Numbered from the stretch's first letter, positions 27,214 to 35,865 are shown. The stretch: DNA of 64,000 bases from Amycolatopsis sp. FBCC-B4732 (GCF_023008405.1 NZ_CP095376.1:8474501-8538500); one strand, 5' to 3'. Made by a program: numbers and translations. Notes: generated by a model not told the origin, from the letters alone.

Positions 27214-27981
27214 ATGAAGAAGCTGATCGTCACCGTGCTGGCCGCGGCCCTCACGCTCACCGCGTGCGGCGGGGGTTCCGAGAGCGCTTCCTCGACGTTG
27301 CGCGTCGGGACGCTGAGCGACGCGCCGCCCAACATCTACCTGAAGGACGGCAACTACACCGGCTTCGACAACGAGCTGCTCAAGGCCATCGCGGCCAAGC
27401 AGAACCTGAAGCTGGAGTTCGCCGCGACCGACTTCTCGGCGCTGCTCGGGCAGGTCGCGTCCGGCCGCTTCGACATCGCCAGCTCGGCGATCGCGCAGAC
27501 CGACGAGCGCAAGAAGACGGTCGACTTCTCCGCGGCCTACGACTTCGAAACCATGAGCATCCAGGCCAAGCAGGGCACCCCGGTGACCGACGAGAAGGGC
27601 TTGGCCGGCAAGCGGGTCGCCGTCATCCAGGCGACCGTCGGCGACCACTGGCTGACCAGCACCGTTCCGACCGCGCAGGCCGTGCGCTTCCCCGACTACG
27701 CCGCCGCGCTGACCGCGTTGAAGACCGGCTCGGTCGACGCGTACATCCTCGACCAGAGCATCGCGGAGAAGAACGTCACCGACAACGCCGACGCCAAGCT
27801 CGTCGTCGTGAAGAGCTTCGTCACCGACGTGCCGCACGGGTTCGCCGTCAAGAAGGGCAACGCCGATCTGCTCAAGAAGGTCGACGACGGGCTCAAGCAG
27901 GTGATCTCCGACGGGACCTGGCTTAAGCTGCACCAGCAGTTCCTGCCGACCGCTCCGGTGCCGGCCGGGTTCCAGGGTTAG
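27214..27981 (+). CDS. Amino-acid ABC transporter binding lipoprotein 2
   Basis: A 255-residue lipoprotein with signal MKKLIVTVLAAALTLTAC, and the same scaffold as its neighbours: STLRVGTLSDAPPNIYL and FDNELLKAIAAKQ. ATG 27214 lies directly after the previous stop, with poor ribosome-site sequence, so translational coupling is likely. Residues around the ligand cleft differ from copies 1 and 3 (SAAYDFETMSIQAK against NGYNTGFTTVVTAK and SAPYNYQSLGIEAK), suggesting different substrates. Tyr and His at the end of lobe 2 are also copy-specific. Confidence 0.88.
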   Translation: MKKLIVTVLAAALTLTACGGGSESASSTLRVGTLSDAPPNIYLKDGNYTGFDNELLKAIAAKQNLKLEFAATDFSALLGQVASGRFDIASSAIAQTDERKKTVDFSAAYDFETMSIQAKQGTPVTDEKGLAGKRVAVIQATVGDHWLTSTVPTAQAVRFPDYAAALTALKTGSVDAYILDQSIAEKNVTDNADAKLVVVKSFVTDVPHGFAVKKGNADLLKKVDDGLKQVISDGTWLKLHQQFLPTAPVPAGFQG

Positions 27982-27988
27982 GAGAAGC

Positions 27989-28771
27989 ATGAAGAAGACA
28001 CTGGTCACGGCGCTCACCGCGACCTTGCTGGCGGCGCTCACGGCGTGCGGCGGCGGCTCGGACAGCGGCGACGGCAAGACCCTGCGGGTCGGCACGCTGA
28101 GCGACTCGAAGCCGAACGCCTACCAGGAGAACGGCAACTACACCGGCTTCGACAACGAGCTGCTCAAGGCCATCGCGGCCAAGGAAGGCCTGAAGCTGGA
28201 GTTCGCCGCGACGGAGTTCTCGGCGCTGCTCGGCCAGGTCGCGAACGGCACCTTCGACATCGGCAGCTCGGCGATCTCCCAGACCGACGCCCGCAAGAAG
28301 ACCGTCGACTTCTCCGCGCCGTACAACTACCAGTCCCTCGGCATCGAGGCCAAGGAGACCGCCGGCATCACCGACGAGAACTCGTTGGCGGGCAAGCGGA
28401 TCGGTGTCGTCCAGGGCACGGTCTCCGACACCTGGCTCGGCTCGAACGCACCGACCGCGCAGGCCGTCCGCTTCCCGAACGACGCGGCCGCCCTCAACGC
28501 GCTCAAGACCGGCGCGATCGACGGCGCGGTGTTCGACCAGGCCACGGCCGAGGACTACGCGAAGAACAACGCCGACGCGAAGCTCAAGGTGACCAAGGCG
28601 ATCACCACGACCATCCCGCACGGGTTCGCCTTCAAGAAGGGCAACACCGACCTGATCGGCAAGATCAACGACGGCCTCAAGAAGGTCATCGCGGACGGCA
28701 CGTGGGTCAAGGTGCACGACCAGTTCGAGCCGACCGCGCCGGTGCCGGCGGAATTCAAGGCGGGGCAGTAG
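27989..28771 (+). CDS. Amino-acid ABC transporter binding lipoprotein 3
   Basis: A 260-residue lipoprotein, signal MKKTLVTALTATLLAALTAC. It is closest to copy 2, sharing FDNELLKAIAAKEGLKLEFAATEFSALL-type segments almost unchanged, and both end APVPA(G/E)F. ATG 27989 has GGAGAAG upstream. It is followed after 6 bp by the permease. The high similarity of copies 2 and 3 at DNA level points to a fairly recent duplication. Confidence 0.88.
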   Translation: MKKTLVTALTATLLAALTACGGGSDSGDGKTLRVGTLSDSKPNAYQENGNYTGFDNELLKAIAAKEGLKLEFAATEFSALLGQVANGTFDIGSSAISQTDARKKTVDFSAPYNYQSLGIEAKETAGITDENSLAGKRIGVVQGTVSDTWLGSNAPTAQAVRFPNDAAALNALKTGAIDGAVFDQATAEDYAKNNADAKLKVTKAITTTIPHGFAFKKGNTDLIGKINDGLKKVIADGTWVKVHDQFEPTAPVPAEFKAGQ

Positions 28772-28777
28772 TCCACA

Positions 28778-29539
28778 ATGGACGACTTCGTCAACACTTT
28801 TCTGGACTGGGACTACATCACCCAGGTCCTGCCCGACCTGCTGAAGACCGGCCTGCTGAACACGCTCGTCCTGTCGGTGTCCTCGGCGCTGATCGGCACC
28901 GTGCTCGGCATGCTGCTCGCCGTCATGGGCCTGTCCACCAAGTGGTGGCTGCGCTGGCCGGCCCGGGTCTACACCGACGTCTTCCGCGGGCTGCCGGCCA
29001 TCCTGACGATCCTCCTGATCGGCCAGGGGCTCGGCACGCTCGCGCGGGACGTCGTCGGGACGAACCCGTACCCGATGGGAATCCTGGCGCTGTCGCTGAT
29101 CGCGGCCGCGTACATCGGCGAGATCTTCCGGTCCGGCATCCAGAGCGTCGACAAGGGGCAGATGGAGGCCAGCCGGGCGCTCGGGATGAGCTACACCAGG
29201 TCGATGCTGCTGGTGATCATTCCGCAGGGCGTCCGGCGGGTGCTGCCCGCGCTGGTGAACCAGTTCATCGCGCTGGTCAAGGACTCCAGCCTCGTCTACG
29301 TCCTCGGGCTGCTGTCCGGCCAGCGCGAGCTGTTCCGGATCGGCCAGGACCTCGCGGCCAACACCGGGAACCTCTCGCCGCTGGTCGCCGCGGGCGTGTT
29401 CTTCCTGGTGATCACCGTGCCGCTGACGCACCTGGTCAACTACATCGACAAGAAGCTCCGGACCGGGCGCAAGGTGCGCGCGGACGAGCCGGGTGACGAC
29501 GAGCTGGACTTGGTCGCCAGCGGGAAGGTGACGTCGTGA
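28778..29539 (+). CDS. Amino-acid ABC transporter permease
   Basis: A 253-residue inner-membrane permease of the HisM/GlnP family with about five hydrophobic helices. The EAA-type cytosolic loop is QMEASRALGMSYTRSMLLVIIPQ, and the early LLKTGLLNTLVLSVSSALIG matches the family start. Only one permease gene is present, so it probably forms a homodimer serving all three binding proteins. The ATG lies inside a TCCACAATGGA site (28772-28782). Its stop overlaps the ATPase GTG by 4 bp. Confidence 0.92.
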   Translation: MDDFVNTFLDWDYITQVLPDLLKTGLLNTLVLSVSSALIGTVLGMLLAVMGLSTKWWLRWPARVYTDVFRGLPAILTILLIGQGLGTLARDVVGTNPYPMGILALSLIAAAYIGEIFRSGIQSVDKGQMEASRALGMSYTRSMLLVIIPQGVRRVLPALVNQFIALVKDSSLVYVLGLLSGQRELFRIGQDLAANTGNLSPLVAAGVFFLVITVPLTHLVNYIDKKLRTGRKVRADEPGDDELDLVASGKVTS

Positions 29540-30279
29540 CCGCGACCCGGGTGCGTTCGTCCAGTGTGGAGCTGCGCGACATCCACGTCAGCTTCGGCAC
29601 GCTCGAAGTCCTCCGCGGCGTCGACCTCAAGGTCGAAAGCGGCAGGACGACGTGCGTGATCGGGCCGTCCGGTTCGGGCAAGTCGACGCTCCTGCGCTGC
29701 GTGAACCGTTTGCAGGAGCCCGATTCCGGCGACCTCCTGCTCGACGGCGAGTCGGTGATCAGGTCCGACCCGGACGCGCTGCGCCAGCGGGTCGGCATGG
29801 TGTTCCAGCACTTCAACCTCTTCGGTCACCGGAGCGTGCTGGACAACATCGTGCTGCCCTTGCGCAGCGTGAAGAAGATCGGCAAGGAGGAAGCGGCGGA
29901 GATCGCCCGCGCCCGGCTCGCCGAGGTCGGCCTGGCGGACAAGGCGCCGTACCGGCCGAGCGCGCTTTCGGGCGGTCAGCAGCAGCGCGTCGCGATCGCA
30001 CGGGCGCTGGCCATGGACCCCGAGGTGATGCTCTTCGACGAGGCCACCAGCGCGCTCGACCCCGAGCTGGTCAAGGGCGTGCTGGACCTGATGGCCGGGC
30101 TGGCTTCGCGAGGACTCACGCTGATCGTGGTGACGCACGAGATGGGGTTCGCCCGCAGCGTCGCCGACGAGGTCGCGTTCATGGACGCGGGGAAGATCGT
30201 GGAGCAGGGCCCACCGGCCCGGGTCTTCGACGAGCCGCAGAGCCCACGCCTGCAGCGATTCCTGTCACAGGTGCTCTGA
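29536..30279 (+). CDS. Amino-acid ABC transporter ATP-binding protein
   Basis: A 247-residue ATPase of the GlnQ/HisP type. Walker A is GPSGSGKST, the Q-loop is MVFQHFNLF, the signature is LSGGQQQR, Walker B is VMLFDEATSALDPE, and the H-loop His is in VVTHEMGFA. The N-terminal extension of about 10 residues is short. GTG overlaps the permease stop. The codons TCC-AGT-GTG-GAG near the start belong to the recurrent TCCNNTKTGGA motif. Confidence 0.95.
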   Translation: MTATRVRSSSVELRDIHVSFGTLEVLRGVDLKVESGRTTCVIGPSGSGKSTLLRCVNRLQEPDSGDLLLDGESVIRSDPDALRQRVGMVFQHFNLFGHRSVLDNIVLPLRSVKKIGKEEAAEIARARLAEVGLADKAPYRPSALSGGQQQRVAIARALAMDPEVMLFDEATSALDPELVKGVLDLMAGLASRGLTLIVVTHEMGFARSVADEVAFMDAGKIVEQGPPARVFDEPQSPRLQRFLSQVL

Positions 30280-30301
30280 AAACGGCACGCGTGCTCGCCG
30301 T

Positions 30302-30322
30302 GCCCGCGGGTAACCTGCGGGC
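30302..30322 (+). promoter_or_regulatory. Leaderless -10 box inside a hairpin at the MOSC start
   Basis: TAACCT (30311-30316) lies 6 nt before ATG 30323, fitting a leaderless transcript. The surrounding DNA is also an inverted repeat: GCCCGCGGG (30302-30310), loop TAA, CCTGCGGGC (30314-30322), with one G-T pair. It may also act as terminator for the amino-acid transporter operon ending at 30279. Confidence 0.45.
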
Positions 30323-31204
30323 ATGGCGAGGATCGCGCGGCTGACGTACTACCCGGTCAAGGGGTGTGCCGGCACTTCGGTGCCGGCCACCGAGGTCGGG
30401 CCCGCCGGGCTGGCGCACGACCGGGTCTTCCAGGTCGTCGCGCCGGACGGTGACTTCCGCAGCCAGCGCCGTTACCCGGCGCTGGCCGCCGTCCGGCCGC
30501 GCGTGCTGGACGGAACGCTCACGCTGTCCGCGCCCGGCCGGGACGACCTCACGATCGACGTCCGCCGCGACGGCCCCCGCCACCCCGGCTCGACGTTCTC
30601 CTGGCACGGCGAAGGCGTCCACCAAGGAGAAGCCGCCGCCGAGTGGTTCTCGGACCTGCTCGGCCTGCCGTCGGTGCTGATCCGGGTCGCGCCGGACCAC
30701 GAACGCGTCACCGGCGGCGAGCACCCGGGCACGGCCGCCTTCGCCGACGGGCACGCGCTGCTCGTCGCCTCGGAGTCCTCTTTGGACGGCCTGAACGCGC
30801 GCATCCTCGAACGCGGTGGCGAGCCCGTGCCGATGGATCGCTTCCGCCCCAACGTCGTCATCTCCGGCTGGCCGGAAGCGCACACCGAAGACGAGGTCCG
30901 CGAGATGCGGGCAGGCACCGCGGAATTCGGCTACGCCAAGCAGTGCGTGCGCTGCACCGTGCCGATGGTCGACCAGGAGACCGGCGAAAAGGCCGGCCCC
31001 GAGCCGATCCGCACGCTGGCGTCCTACCGGCGGCACCCCGACGGCGGCGTGGTCTTCGGGATGAAGGCCGCCGTGCTGCGCCCGGGTCAGGTAGCGGTCG
31101 GCGACGAGGTGATCGTGCACTCCTGGGCGGGCCCGAGCCCCAGCACCGCCGACGCCGAACCGCCGTTGACGGCGACCGCGAGCCGCCCGGCCGAGTCCGT
31201 GTAG
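30323..31204 (+). CDS. MOSC-domain protein
   Basis: A 293-residue protein with an MOSC N-terminal beta-barrel (RLTYYPVKGCAGTSVPATEV) and a C-terminal MOSC domain (MDRFRPNVVISGW, then KQCVRCTVPMVDQETGE with the conserved Cys pair). Such proteins resemble the molybdenum-cofactor sulfurase C-terminus and mARC N-reductases. No ribosome site is visible; a -10 box sits 7 nt before the ATG. The last ~35 codons run beyond the usual domain end and overlap the convergent SAM-hydrolase gene by 118 bp. Confidence 0.85.
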   Translation: MARIARLTYYPVKGCAGTSVPATEVGPAGLAHDRVFQVVAPDGDFRSQRRYPALAAVRPRVLDGTLTLSAPGRDDLTIDVRRDGPRHPGSTFSWHGEGVHQGEAAAEWFSDLLGLPSVLIRVAPDHERVTGGEHPGTAAFADGHALLVASESSLDGLNARILERGGEPVPMDRFRPNVVISGWPEAHTEDEVREMRAGTAEFGYAKQCVRCTVPMVDQETGEKAGPEPIRTLASYRRHPDGGVVFGMKAAVLRPGQVAVGDEVIVHSWAGPSPSTADAEPPLTATASRPAESV

Positions 31205-31893
31205 AGGACGCTGGCCCCGGCCGGGACGTCCGCGAACGTCCGGCCGACCACCGTCGTCACCGCGACCCGCTCGCTGTGCACGGAAACCGCGCCGGTCAGC
31301 CCGGACAGCTCGAGGTCGGCCGGGGTCGCGGCGAGCTGGACGTTGCCGAAGTGGTCGACCGTCAGCACCTCCGACACCAGCTTCCCGGGGAAGGCCGCGA
31401 CGAACGGCTCCGGCATCGACACCAGGTCGGTGACCGGGTCGCCGAACGCCGAGGGCGCGACCCCCAGCGCCAGGTGCGCGGCCGCGGGCGCGAAGACGTC
31501 CCGGCCGTGGAACGTCGCCGACGTGACCGGCAGCCGCAGCGACGGCTCGGCCAGCTCGTACGCCGCCCGGACCCCGCCCAGCGCCTGCGCGGCCGGCAGC
31601 AGGAGGCCGTTGTCCGGCCCGACCAGTAACCCGTCCCCGGCGACGACGACCACGCCGAGCCGGGTCGTGCCCACGCCGGGGTCGACGACGGCGACGTGCA
31701 CCGACTCCGGGAGGAACGGTGCCGTCTGGGCCAGCGCCATGGCCCCGTGCCGGATGTCCTGGGGCAGCACGTCGTGCGTCACGTCGAGCACGCGCACCGC
31801 GGGCGCGAGCCGCGCGATCACGCCGTGGCAGGCCGCCACGAAGCCGTCGCGCAGGCCGTAGTCGGTGGTCACCGAGATCCAGTCGTACGCCAT
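31087..31893 (-). CDS. SAM hydroxide adenosyltransferase (DUF62) family protein
   Basis: A 268-residue protein of the SAM-hydrolase/halogenase-like family, which converts SAM plus water (hydroxide) to adenosine and methionine. Motifs: TTDYGLRDGFVAACHG, HDVLPQDIRHGA, VVDPGVGT, GPDNGLL, and FHGRDVFAPAAAHLA. The halogenase-specific extra loop is not apparent, so a hydrolase is more likely than a chlorinase. The start at 31893 (MAYDW) is preferred to 31908, which would add five residues after a poor context. The 3' end overlaps the MOSC gene by 118 bp. Confidence 0.85.
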   Translation of the reverse strand: MAYDWISVTTDYGLRDGFVAACHGVIARLAPAVRVLDVTHDVLPQDIRHGAMALAQTAPFLPESVHVAVVDPGVGTTRLGVVVVAGDGLLVGPDNGLLLPAAQALGGVRAAYELAEPSLRLPVTSATFHGRDVFAPAAAHLALGVAPSAFGDPVTDLVSMPEPFVAAFPGKLVSEVLTVDHFGNVQLAATPADLELSGLTGAVSVHSERVAVTTVVGRTFADVPAGASVLYTDSAGRLAVAVNGGSASAVLGLGPAQECTITSSPTAT

Positions 31894-31927
31894 GCCAGCA
31901 TCATCCATGGTGGCGGAGGGTGCCGGT

Positions 31928-31940
31928 TAGGGTTCAGTGC
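31928..31940 (+). promoter_or_regulatory. Candidate leaderless promoter for purC
   Basis: TAGGGT at 31928-31933 lies 7 nt before the purC GTG. No ribosome site is present in the 20 nt upstream, so a transcript starting at the initiation codon is likely. A matching -35 box is not obvious. Confidence 0.45.
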
Positions 31941-32945
31941 GTGACACCCCTCCCCACCCCCGAGCGGCTCGCCTCCGGCAAGGTCCGCGACCTCTACGCC
32001 GTGGGCGACGACCACTTGCTGATCGTCGCGTCCGACCGCATTTCCGCCTTCGAGCGCGTGTTCCCCACCCCCGTCCCGGACAAGGGCCGGGTGCTCACCG
32101 CGATGAGCGCGTTCTGGTTCCGCGAGCTCGCCGACGTCCTCCCGAACCACCTGGTGGCCTGCGAAGGGCCGCTGATCCCCGCGTCCTTCCGCGGCCGCGG
32201 GCTGCTGGTCGAGCGGCTCGACATGCTGCCGGTGGAGGCGGTCGTCCGCGGGTACCTGTCCGGGCGCGGGTACGCCGACTACCGCCGCTCCGGCGCGGTC
32301 TGCGGGCTCGCGCTGCCGGCCGGGCTGCCCGAGTCGGCCCGGCTGCCCGAGCCGATCTTCACGCCGTCCACCAAGGCACGGCCCGGCGAACCGGACGAGA
32401 ACATCGACTTCGACACCTTCGCGGCGGTCCTCGGGCGCGCGCTCGCCGAAGAGGTCCGCGAGGCGTCGCTGGAGCTGTACCGGCGGGGTGCCGCGCGGGC
32501 CGCGGAGCAGGGCCTGCTGCTCGCGGACACGAAGTTCGAGTTCGGCATCGGGGCGAACGGCGGGCTGGTCCTCGCGGACGAGCTGCTGACCCCGGATTCG
32601 GCGCGCTACTGGCTCGACGGCGACCACCGGCCCGGCCGCCCGCGGCCGTCGTTCGACAAGCAGCACGTGCGCGACTGGCTGGTCGGCCCGTCGTCGGGCT
32701 GGAACTGCGTGGCCCCGCTGCCGGCACTGCCCCCGGCGGTGGTGACCGCGACGCGTGACCGGTACATCGAGGCGTACCACCGCGTGACCGGGCTTTCCCT
32801 GGCAGACTGGCCGCGTGATCCTGCTGATCTGCGGCAGCCTGCGAGCAGGCTCGGGCAATGCGGCGGTGCTGGGGACCGTCGCGACGCTCACCACGAGCAC
32901 GACGTACACCGGTCTCGGCGAACTGCCGCACTTCAACCCCGATGA
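31941..32945 (+). CDS. purC: SAICAR synthetase
   Basis: It joins CAIR and aspartate with ATP to form SAICAR. The body is standard PurC: SGKVRDLYAVGDDHLLIVASDRISAFE (phosphate-binding loop region), VEAVVRGYLSGRGY, TPSTKARPGEPDENI, and LADTKFEFGI with the catalytic Lys/Glu. It normally ends near YHRVTGLSLADWP at about residue 293, but here no stop follows and the frame continues 41 more residues, reading another frame of the next gene to TAG/TGA at 32945. The product is thus 334 residues. The tail is Arg/Ala rich and looks unselected. Overlap with the next gene is 131 bp. Confidence 0.92.
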   Translation: MTPLPTPERLASGKVRDLYAVGDDHLLIVASDRISAFERVFPTPVPDKGRVLTAMSAFWFRELADVLPNHLVACEGPLIPASFRGRGLLVERLDMLPVEAVVRGYLSGRGYADYRRSGAVCGLALPAGLPESARLPEPIFTPSTKARPGEPDENIDFDTFAAVLGRALAEEVREASLELYRRGAARAAEQGLLLADTKFEFGIGANGGLVLADELLTPDSARYWLDGDHRPGRPRPSFDKQHVRDWLVGPSSGWNCVAPLPALPPAVVTATRDRYIEAYHRVTGLSLADWPRDPADLRQPASRLGQCGGAGDRRDAHHEHDVHRSRRTAALQPR

Positions 32946-33330
32946 CGACCGCGACCCGCTGCACCCCGCGGTCGCGTCGCTCCGGGAAGCGATCAAGGCG
33001 GCCGACGCGATCCTGATCTGCACCCCGGAGTACGCGGGCGGCCTGCCGGGCTCGTTCAAGAACCTCCTGGACTGGACGGTCGGCGGCGGCGAGATCTACG
33101 GCAAGCCGGTGGCGTGGATCAACGCGTCCTCGATCGCCGCGCCGACCGGCGGCCGCGACGCGCACGACTCGCTGCGCAAGGTGCTGACGTACGCGGGCGC
33201 GAAGATCGTCGACGAGGCGTGCGCCCGGATCCCGGTCTCGCGCGCGGACGTCGCCGACGGCCAGGTCGCCGACCCCGACTTGCGTGGCCGGATCGCGATG
33301 GCCGTGCAGCTCCTGCGTGAAGGCGTCTGA
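32815..33330 (+). CDS. NADPH-dependent FMN reductase family protein
   Basis: A 171-residue flavodoxin-like reductase: ILLICGSLRAGSGN is the FMN phosphate loop, ICTPEYAGGLPGSFKNLLDW the conserved flavin-binding segment, and KPVAWINASS strand 4. Length and motifs fit quinone/FMN reductases of the NADPH_dep_FMN_red family. GTG 32815 is embedded in the 3' part of the purC frame. CAGACT lies 6 nt upstream, resembling the other leaderless starts here. The electron acceptor is unknown. Confidence 0.87.
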   Translation: MILLICGSLRAGSGNAAVLGTVATLTTSTTYTGLGELPHFNPDDDRDPLHPAVASLREAIKAADAILICTPEYAGGLPGSFKNLLDWTVGGGEIYGKPVAWINASSIAAPTGGRDAHDSLRKVLTYAGAKIVDEACARIPVSRADVADGQVADPDLRGRIAMAVQLLREGV

Positions 33331-33396
33331 CCCTTCCGGCAACGGTCGTCCGCCCGTTCTGCGCAGTTCACGGCGACGTCAGACGCGTGCGTCCCA

Positions 33397-34101
33397 ATGG
33401 GTGGTGTGGACGCTCGCTTGCTGGTTTCGCTGTCGGGAATCACCCCGCGCACGCTGCACCGGTGCGCCGACCTCGCGGCCGAACTCGACCGCCGCAAGGT
33501 GCCGTTGTCGCTGCTGTACGCGGCCCGCACCGGCGACGGGCCGGTGACGGAGTGGGTCCGCACCCGCGCCCGCCGCGGTGATTCGGTGCTGCTGCACGGA
33601 TACGACCACACGGTCACACCCACCCACCGCACGGTGTACCTGGGCAAGAAGGCGGAGTTCGCGACCCTGCCGGCACACGAGGCCCGCCTCCGGCTGATCG
33701 CGGCGAAGGCGTTGCTGGACACCGCCGGCCTCGCCGTCGACGGCTTCGCCCCGCCGCGCTGGGTCGCGTCCCAGGGCACACTGCAGGCCCTGGCCGAGCA
33801 CGGCTTCCGCCTGTGCGCGGACCTCGGCGCGGTGCGCGACCTCGTGACCGGCGAGGTGCGCCGCGCCCGCGTGAGTGAGTTCACGAGCCAGTCACACCGC
33901 ACGGAAACGGTGCGCTGCTTCGCCTTGGTGCTGGCAGCGGCCCGCACGGCCCGCCGGGGCGGGTTGGTCCGGCTGGGGGTGGAAGCCACGGACCTCACCC
34001 GCCCCGGCCTCCGCCAGGCCCTCCTGGACGCGGTCGACGTGTCGTTGGAGAACCGCGCGTTCGGCGCGACTTACGGCTCGCTGCGCACGGTCGCGGCCTA
34101 G
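33397..34101 (+). CDS. DUF2334-type polysaccharide-deacetylase-like protein
   Basis: A 234-residue protein with a NodB-like partial barrel: LLVSLSGITPRTLHRC at the start, SVLLHGYDHTV (the LHGYDH motif of DUF2334), GFAPPRWVASQGTLQAL, and a C-terminal SLENRAFGATYGSL. DUF2334 proteins are related to metal-dependent polysaccharide deacetylases, but the usual Asp-Asp pair is not obvious, so activity is uncertain. ATG 33397 is chosen; there is no clear ribosome site. It is convergent with the MBL-fold gene, sharing 4 bp. Confidence 0.7.
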   Translation: MGGVDARLLVSLSGITPRTLHRCADLAAELDRRKVPLSLLYAARTGDGPVTEWVRTRARRGDSVLLHGYDHTVTPTHRTVYLGKKAEFATLPAHEARLRLIAAKALLDTAGLAVDGFAPPRWVASQGTLQALAEHGFRLCADLGAVRDLVTGEVRRARVSEFTSQSHRTETVRCFALVLAAARTARRGGLVRLGVEATDLTRPGLRQALLDAVDVSLENRAFGATYGSLRTVAA

Positions 34102-34733
34102 AACTTCGCGGGTTCGGCCCGTTCGAGCACCTTGACCTCGGTCTCTTCGGGCGCGAGGTTCCCGAACAGCCCGTAGTGCATGGCGGGGTTGGCGAGCACG
34201 GCTTCGTGGATCGGCACGGCCACCCGCGGCGCGACGGCCCGCAGGTAGTCGACGGCTTCGCCGGCCTTCAGCCACGGCGCCCCGGTCGGCAGCCCCAGCA
34301 CGTCGATCTTCTGCTCCGGCACGAAGAACGAGTCGCCGGGGTGGAAGAACGCGCCGTCGTCGAAGACGTACCCGATGTTCGGGATGACCGGGATGTCGGA
34401 GTGGATGACCGCGTGCTCCCCACCGACCGCCTTGACGGAGGTGTCCCCGACGGCGAAGGCGTCCCCGACGTTGGCGACGTCGAACTGCACGCCGAGCTTC
34501 TGGACGGCTTCGGCGGACCCGGGATCGACGATCAGCTTCGCCTCCGGGTTGGCCTCGAGGATCTTCGGCAGCCGCTCGACGTCGAGGTGGTCGAAGTGCT
34601 GGTGCGTGACCAGCACGGCGGACAGCTCCCGCTCCCCTTCGAAGCCGGTGGAGAACGCGCCGGGATCGATCAGGATCCGCTCGGAGCCGGTCTCCAGCAG
34701 CAGGCAGGCGTGTCCGAAATGGACGATACGCAT
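34098..34733 (-). CDS. Metallo-beta-lactamase-fold hydrolase (UlaG-like)
   Basis: A 211-residue hydrolase: IVHFGHACLLLETGSERILIDPG, then the metal motif THQHFDHLD, GGEHAVIHSD, FFHPGDSFF with the bridging Asp, and a late VPIHEAV His. It resembles the UlaG/YtnP-like group of MBL proteins. The start at 34733 has GGAGAA 5-9 nt upstream; a start at 34829 would add a spurious basic leader. It is monocistronic, and the substrate is unknown. Confidence 0.85.
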   Translation of the reverse strand: MRIVHFGHACLLLETGSERILIDPGAFSTGFEGERELSAVLVTHQHFDHLDVERLPKILEANPEAKLIVDPGSAEAVQKLGVQFDVANVGDAFAVGDTSVKAVGGEHAVIHSDIPVIPNIGYVFDDGAFFHPGDSFFVPEQKIDVLGLPTGAPWLKAGEAVDYLRAVAPRVAVPIHEAVLANPAMHYGLFGNLAPEETEVKVLERAEPAKF

Positions 34734-34965
34734 CGATGGTTCTCCTTTGCGGGGTGGACGATTCCAGCCTAGTCCCGGATGCCGTGACCTCGCCAACACT
34801 CTCGGTAGTCCGACTCGACTCTGCTCCACGGCTCGAAGTGAACTGCGATCGAGAGCCTCGGAAATGTCACAATTGTGCGTGATGACCGAAACGACCTGGA
34901 TGCAATATGTCGAGAGGTTGTTAGCGTTGTCCCTTGGTGCCCGCTGCTGAAGGGGGTCGGTCTGC

Positions 34966-35865
34966 GTGTTCGACGAATTTCTTGGCTGGCTCCAAGGTCA
35001 GCTTGTGCGACTCGGGCTCGCCGGTCTTGCGCGAGGGATCCTGGGAATCCTTGGATTCGGCGTGCTGTTGAGTGGGCTGCTCGGCAATTTGGCGATCAAG
35101 GCGGGGTTTCTTGTCGCGGGTGTCCTGGCGGTGTTGGGCTTGCTGGGAGTTCTCCTCCTGGATCGATCCGACTCGCGACGGGGTCGGGAATTGGATCGGC
35201 GCCTTCTGGGAAGGTACTGCACTTATTTGAAAGTTCGCGGTGAGCAGGGTTGGACAATTTCGCGATGGGAGGAGTCTGCGGTTTTGAAGCCGAACGGTGA
35301 CGCTGACGAGCGAATCGTCGTGACGGCAGTTGTGGATTCCGATTTGCTTGACTTCTTCGCTATTCGAACAGGACCTGGTCGTGGGCAGTCTCAGTTAAGT
35401 CGTCGGCACGTGAAGATCGGGGTCGGTTCGTTCGAAGGCGAGGGGCTGGGATCATCGCAGTGGGACGTCACCTCGCACTGGCTCAATGATGGAAGGCTCG
35501 AAGTGATCGTGCACTTTGCCCATCCGTTGCGACGAGGCGCAATCATGCGCTTGGTGGTCGACAAGAAATGGCCGGGTAAATGGGCGCCATTGATGAAGGA
35601 TGGAAATCCTGACACTTGCGGTGTGACATTCGCTCATCCGATAGACTACATCGAATACTCGGTCTTGCTTCCGGTCGGCTATCTCGTTCATTGTGATCCC
35701 GTGGGGCTACAGGAAGGTGTCGACGACTACGTTGTCGGCGTCAAGACATCGGGCGTCGAACAAGTCGAGGCCCGGCTGGTCGCTCGCTCGATCACAGAAC
35801 AGCAACGAGTGGGCATGGTCTTGAGGCTCAAGAGTGAAACAAACCACCTCGTGCGAGTGGTTTGA
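34966..35865 (+). CDS. GC-poor orphan membrane protein
   Basis: A 299-residue protein of unknown function. A short amphipathic N-terminus is followed by two adjacent membrane helices (about 20-42 and 45-66), a basic segment (DRSDSRRGRELDRR), and a ~225-residue soluble domain that looks beta-rich, with DGRLEVIVHFAHPLRRGAIMRL and several Trp residues. Codon use is clearly less GC-rich than in the neighbours, with many A/T third bases, and the 230 bp upstream share this. That suggests horizontal acquisition. GTG 34966 follows a GGGGGTCGG run. No family was recognised. Confidence 0.7.
   Translation: MFDEFLGWLQGQLVRLGLAGLARGILGILGFGVLLSGLLGNLAIKAGFLVAGVLAVLGLLGVLLLDRSDSRRGRELDRRLLGRYCTYLKVRGEQGWTISRWEESAVLKPNGDADERIVVTAVVDSDLLDFFAIRTGPGRGQSQLSRRHVKIGVGSFEGEGLGSSQWDVTSHWLNDGRLEVIVHFAHPLRRGAIMRLVVDKKWPGKWAPLMKDGNPDTCGVTFAHPIDYIEYSVLLPVGYLVHCDPVGLQEGVDDYVVGVKTSGVEQVEARLVARSITEQQRVGMVLRLKSETNHLVRVV

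Noticed and set aside
34734..34965. Possible tRNA or attachment site next to the GC-poor gene
   Set aside because: No cloverleaf, CCA end or flanking direct repeat was visible, and no integrase is nearby.
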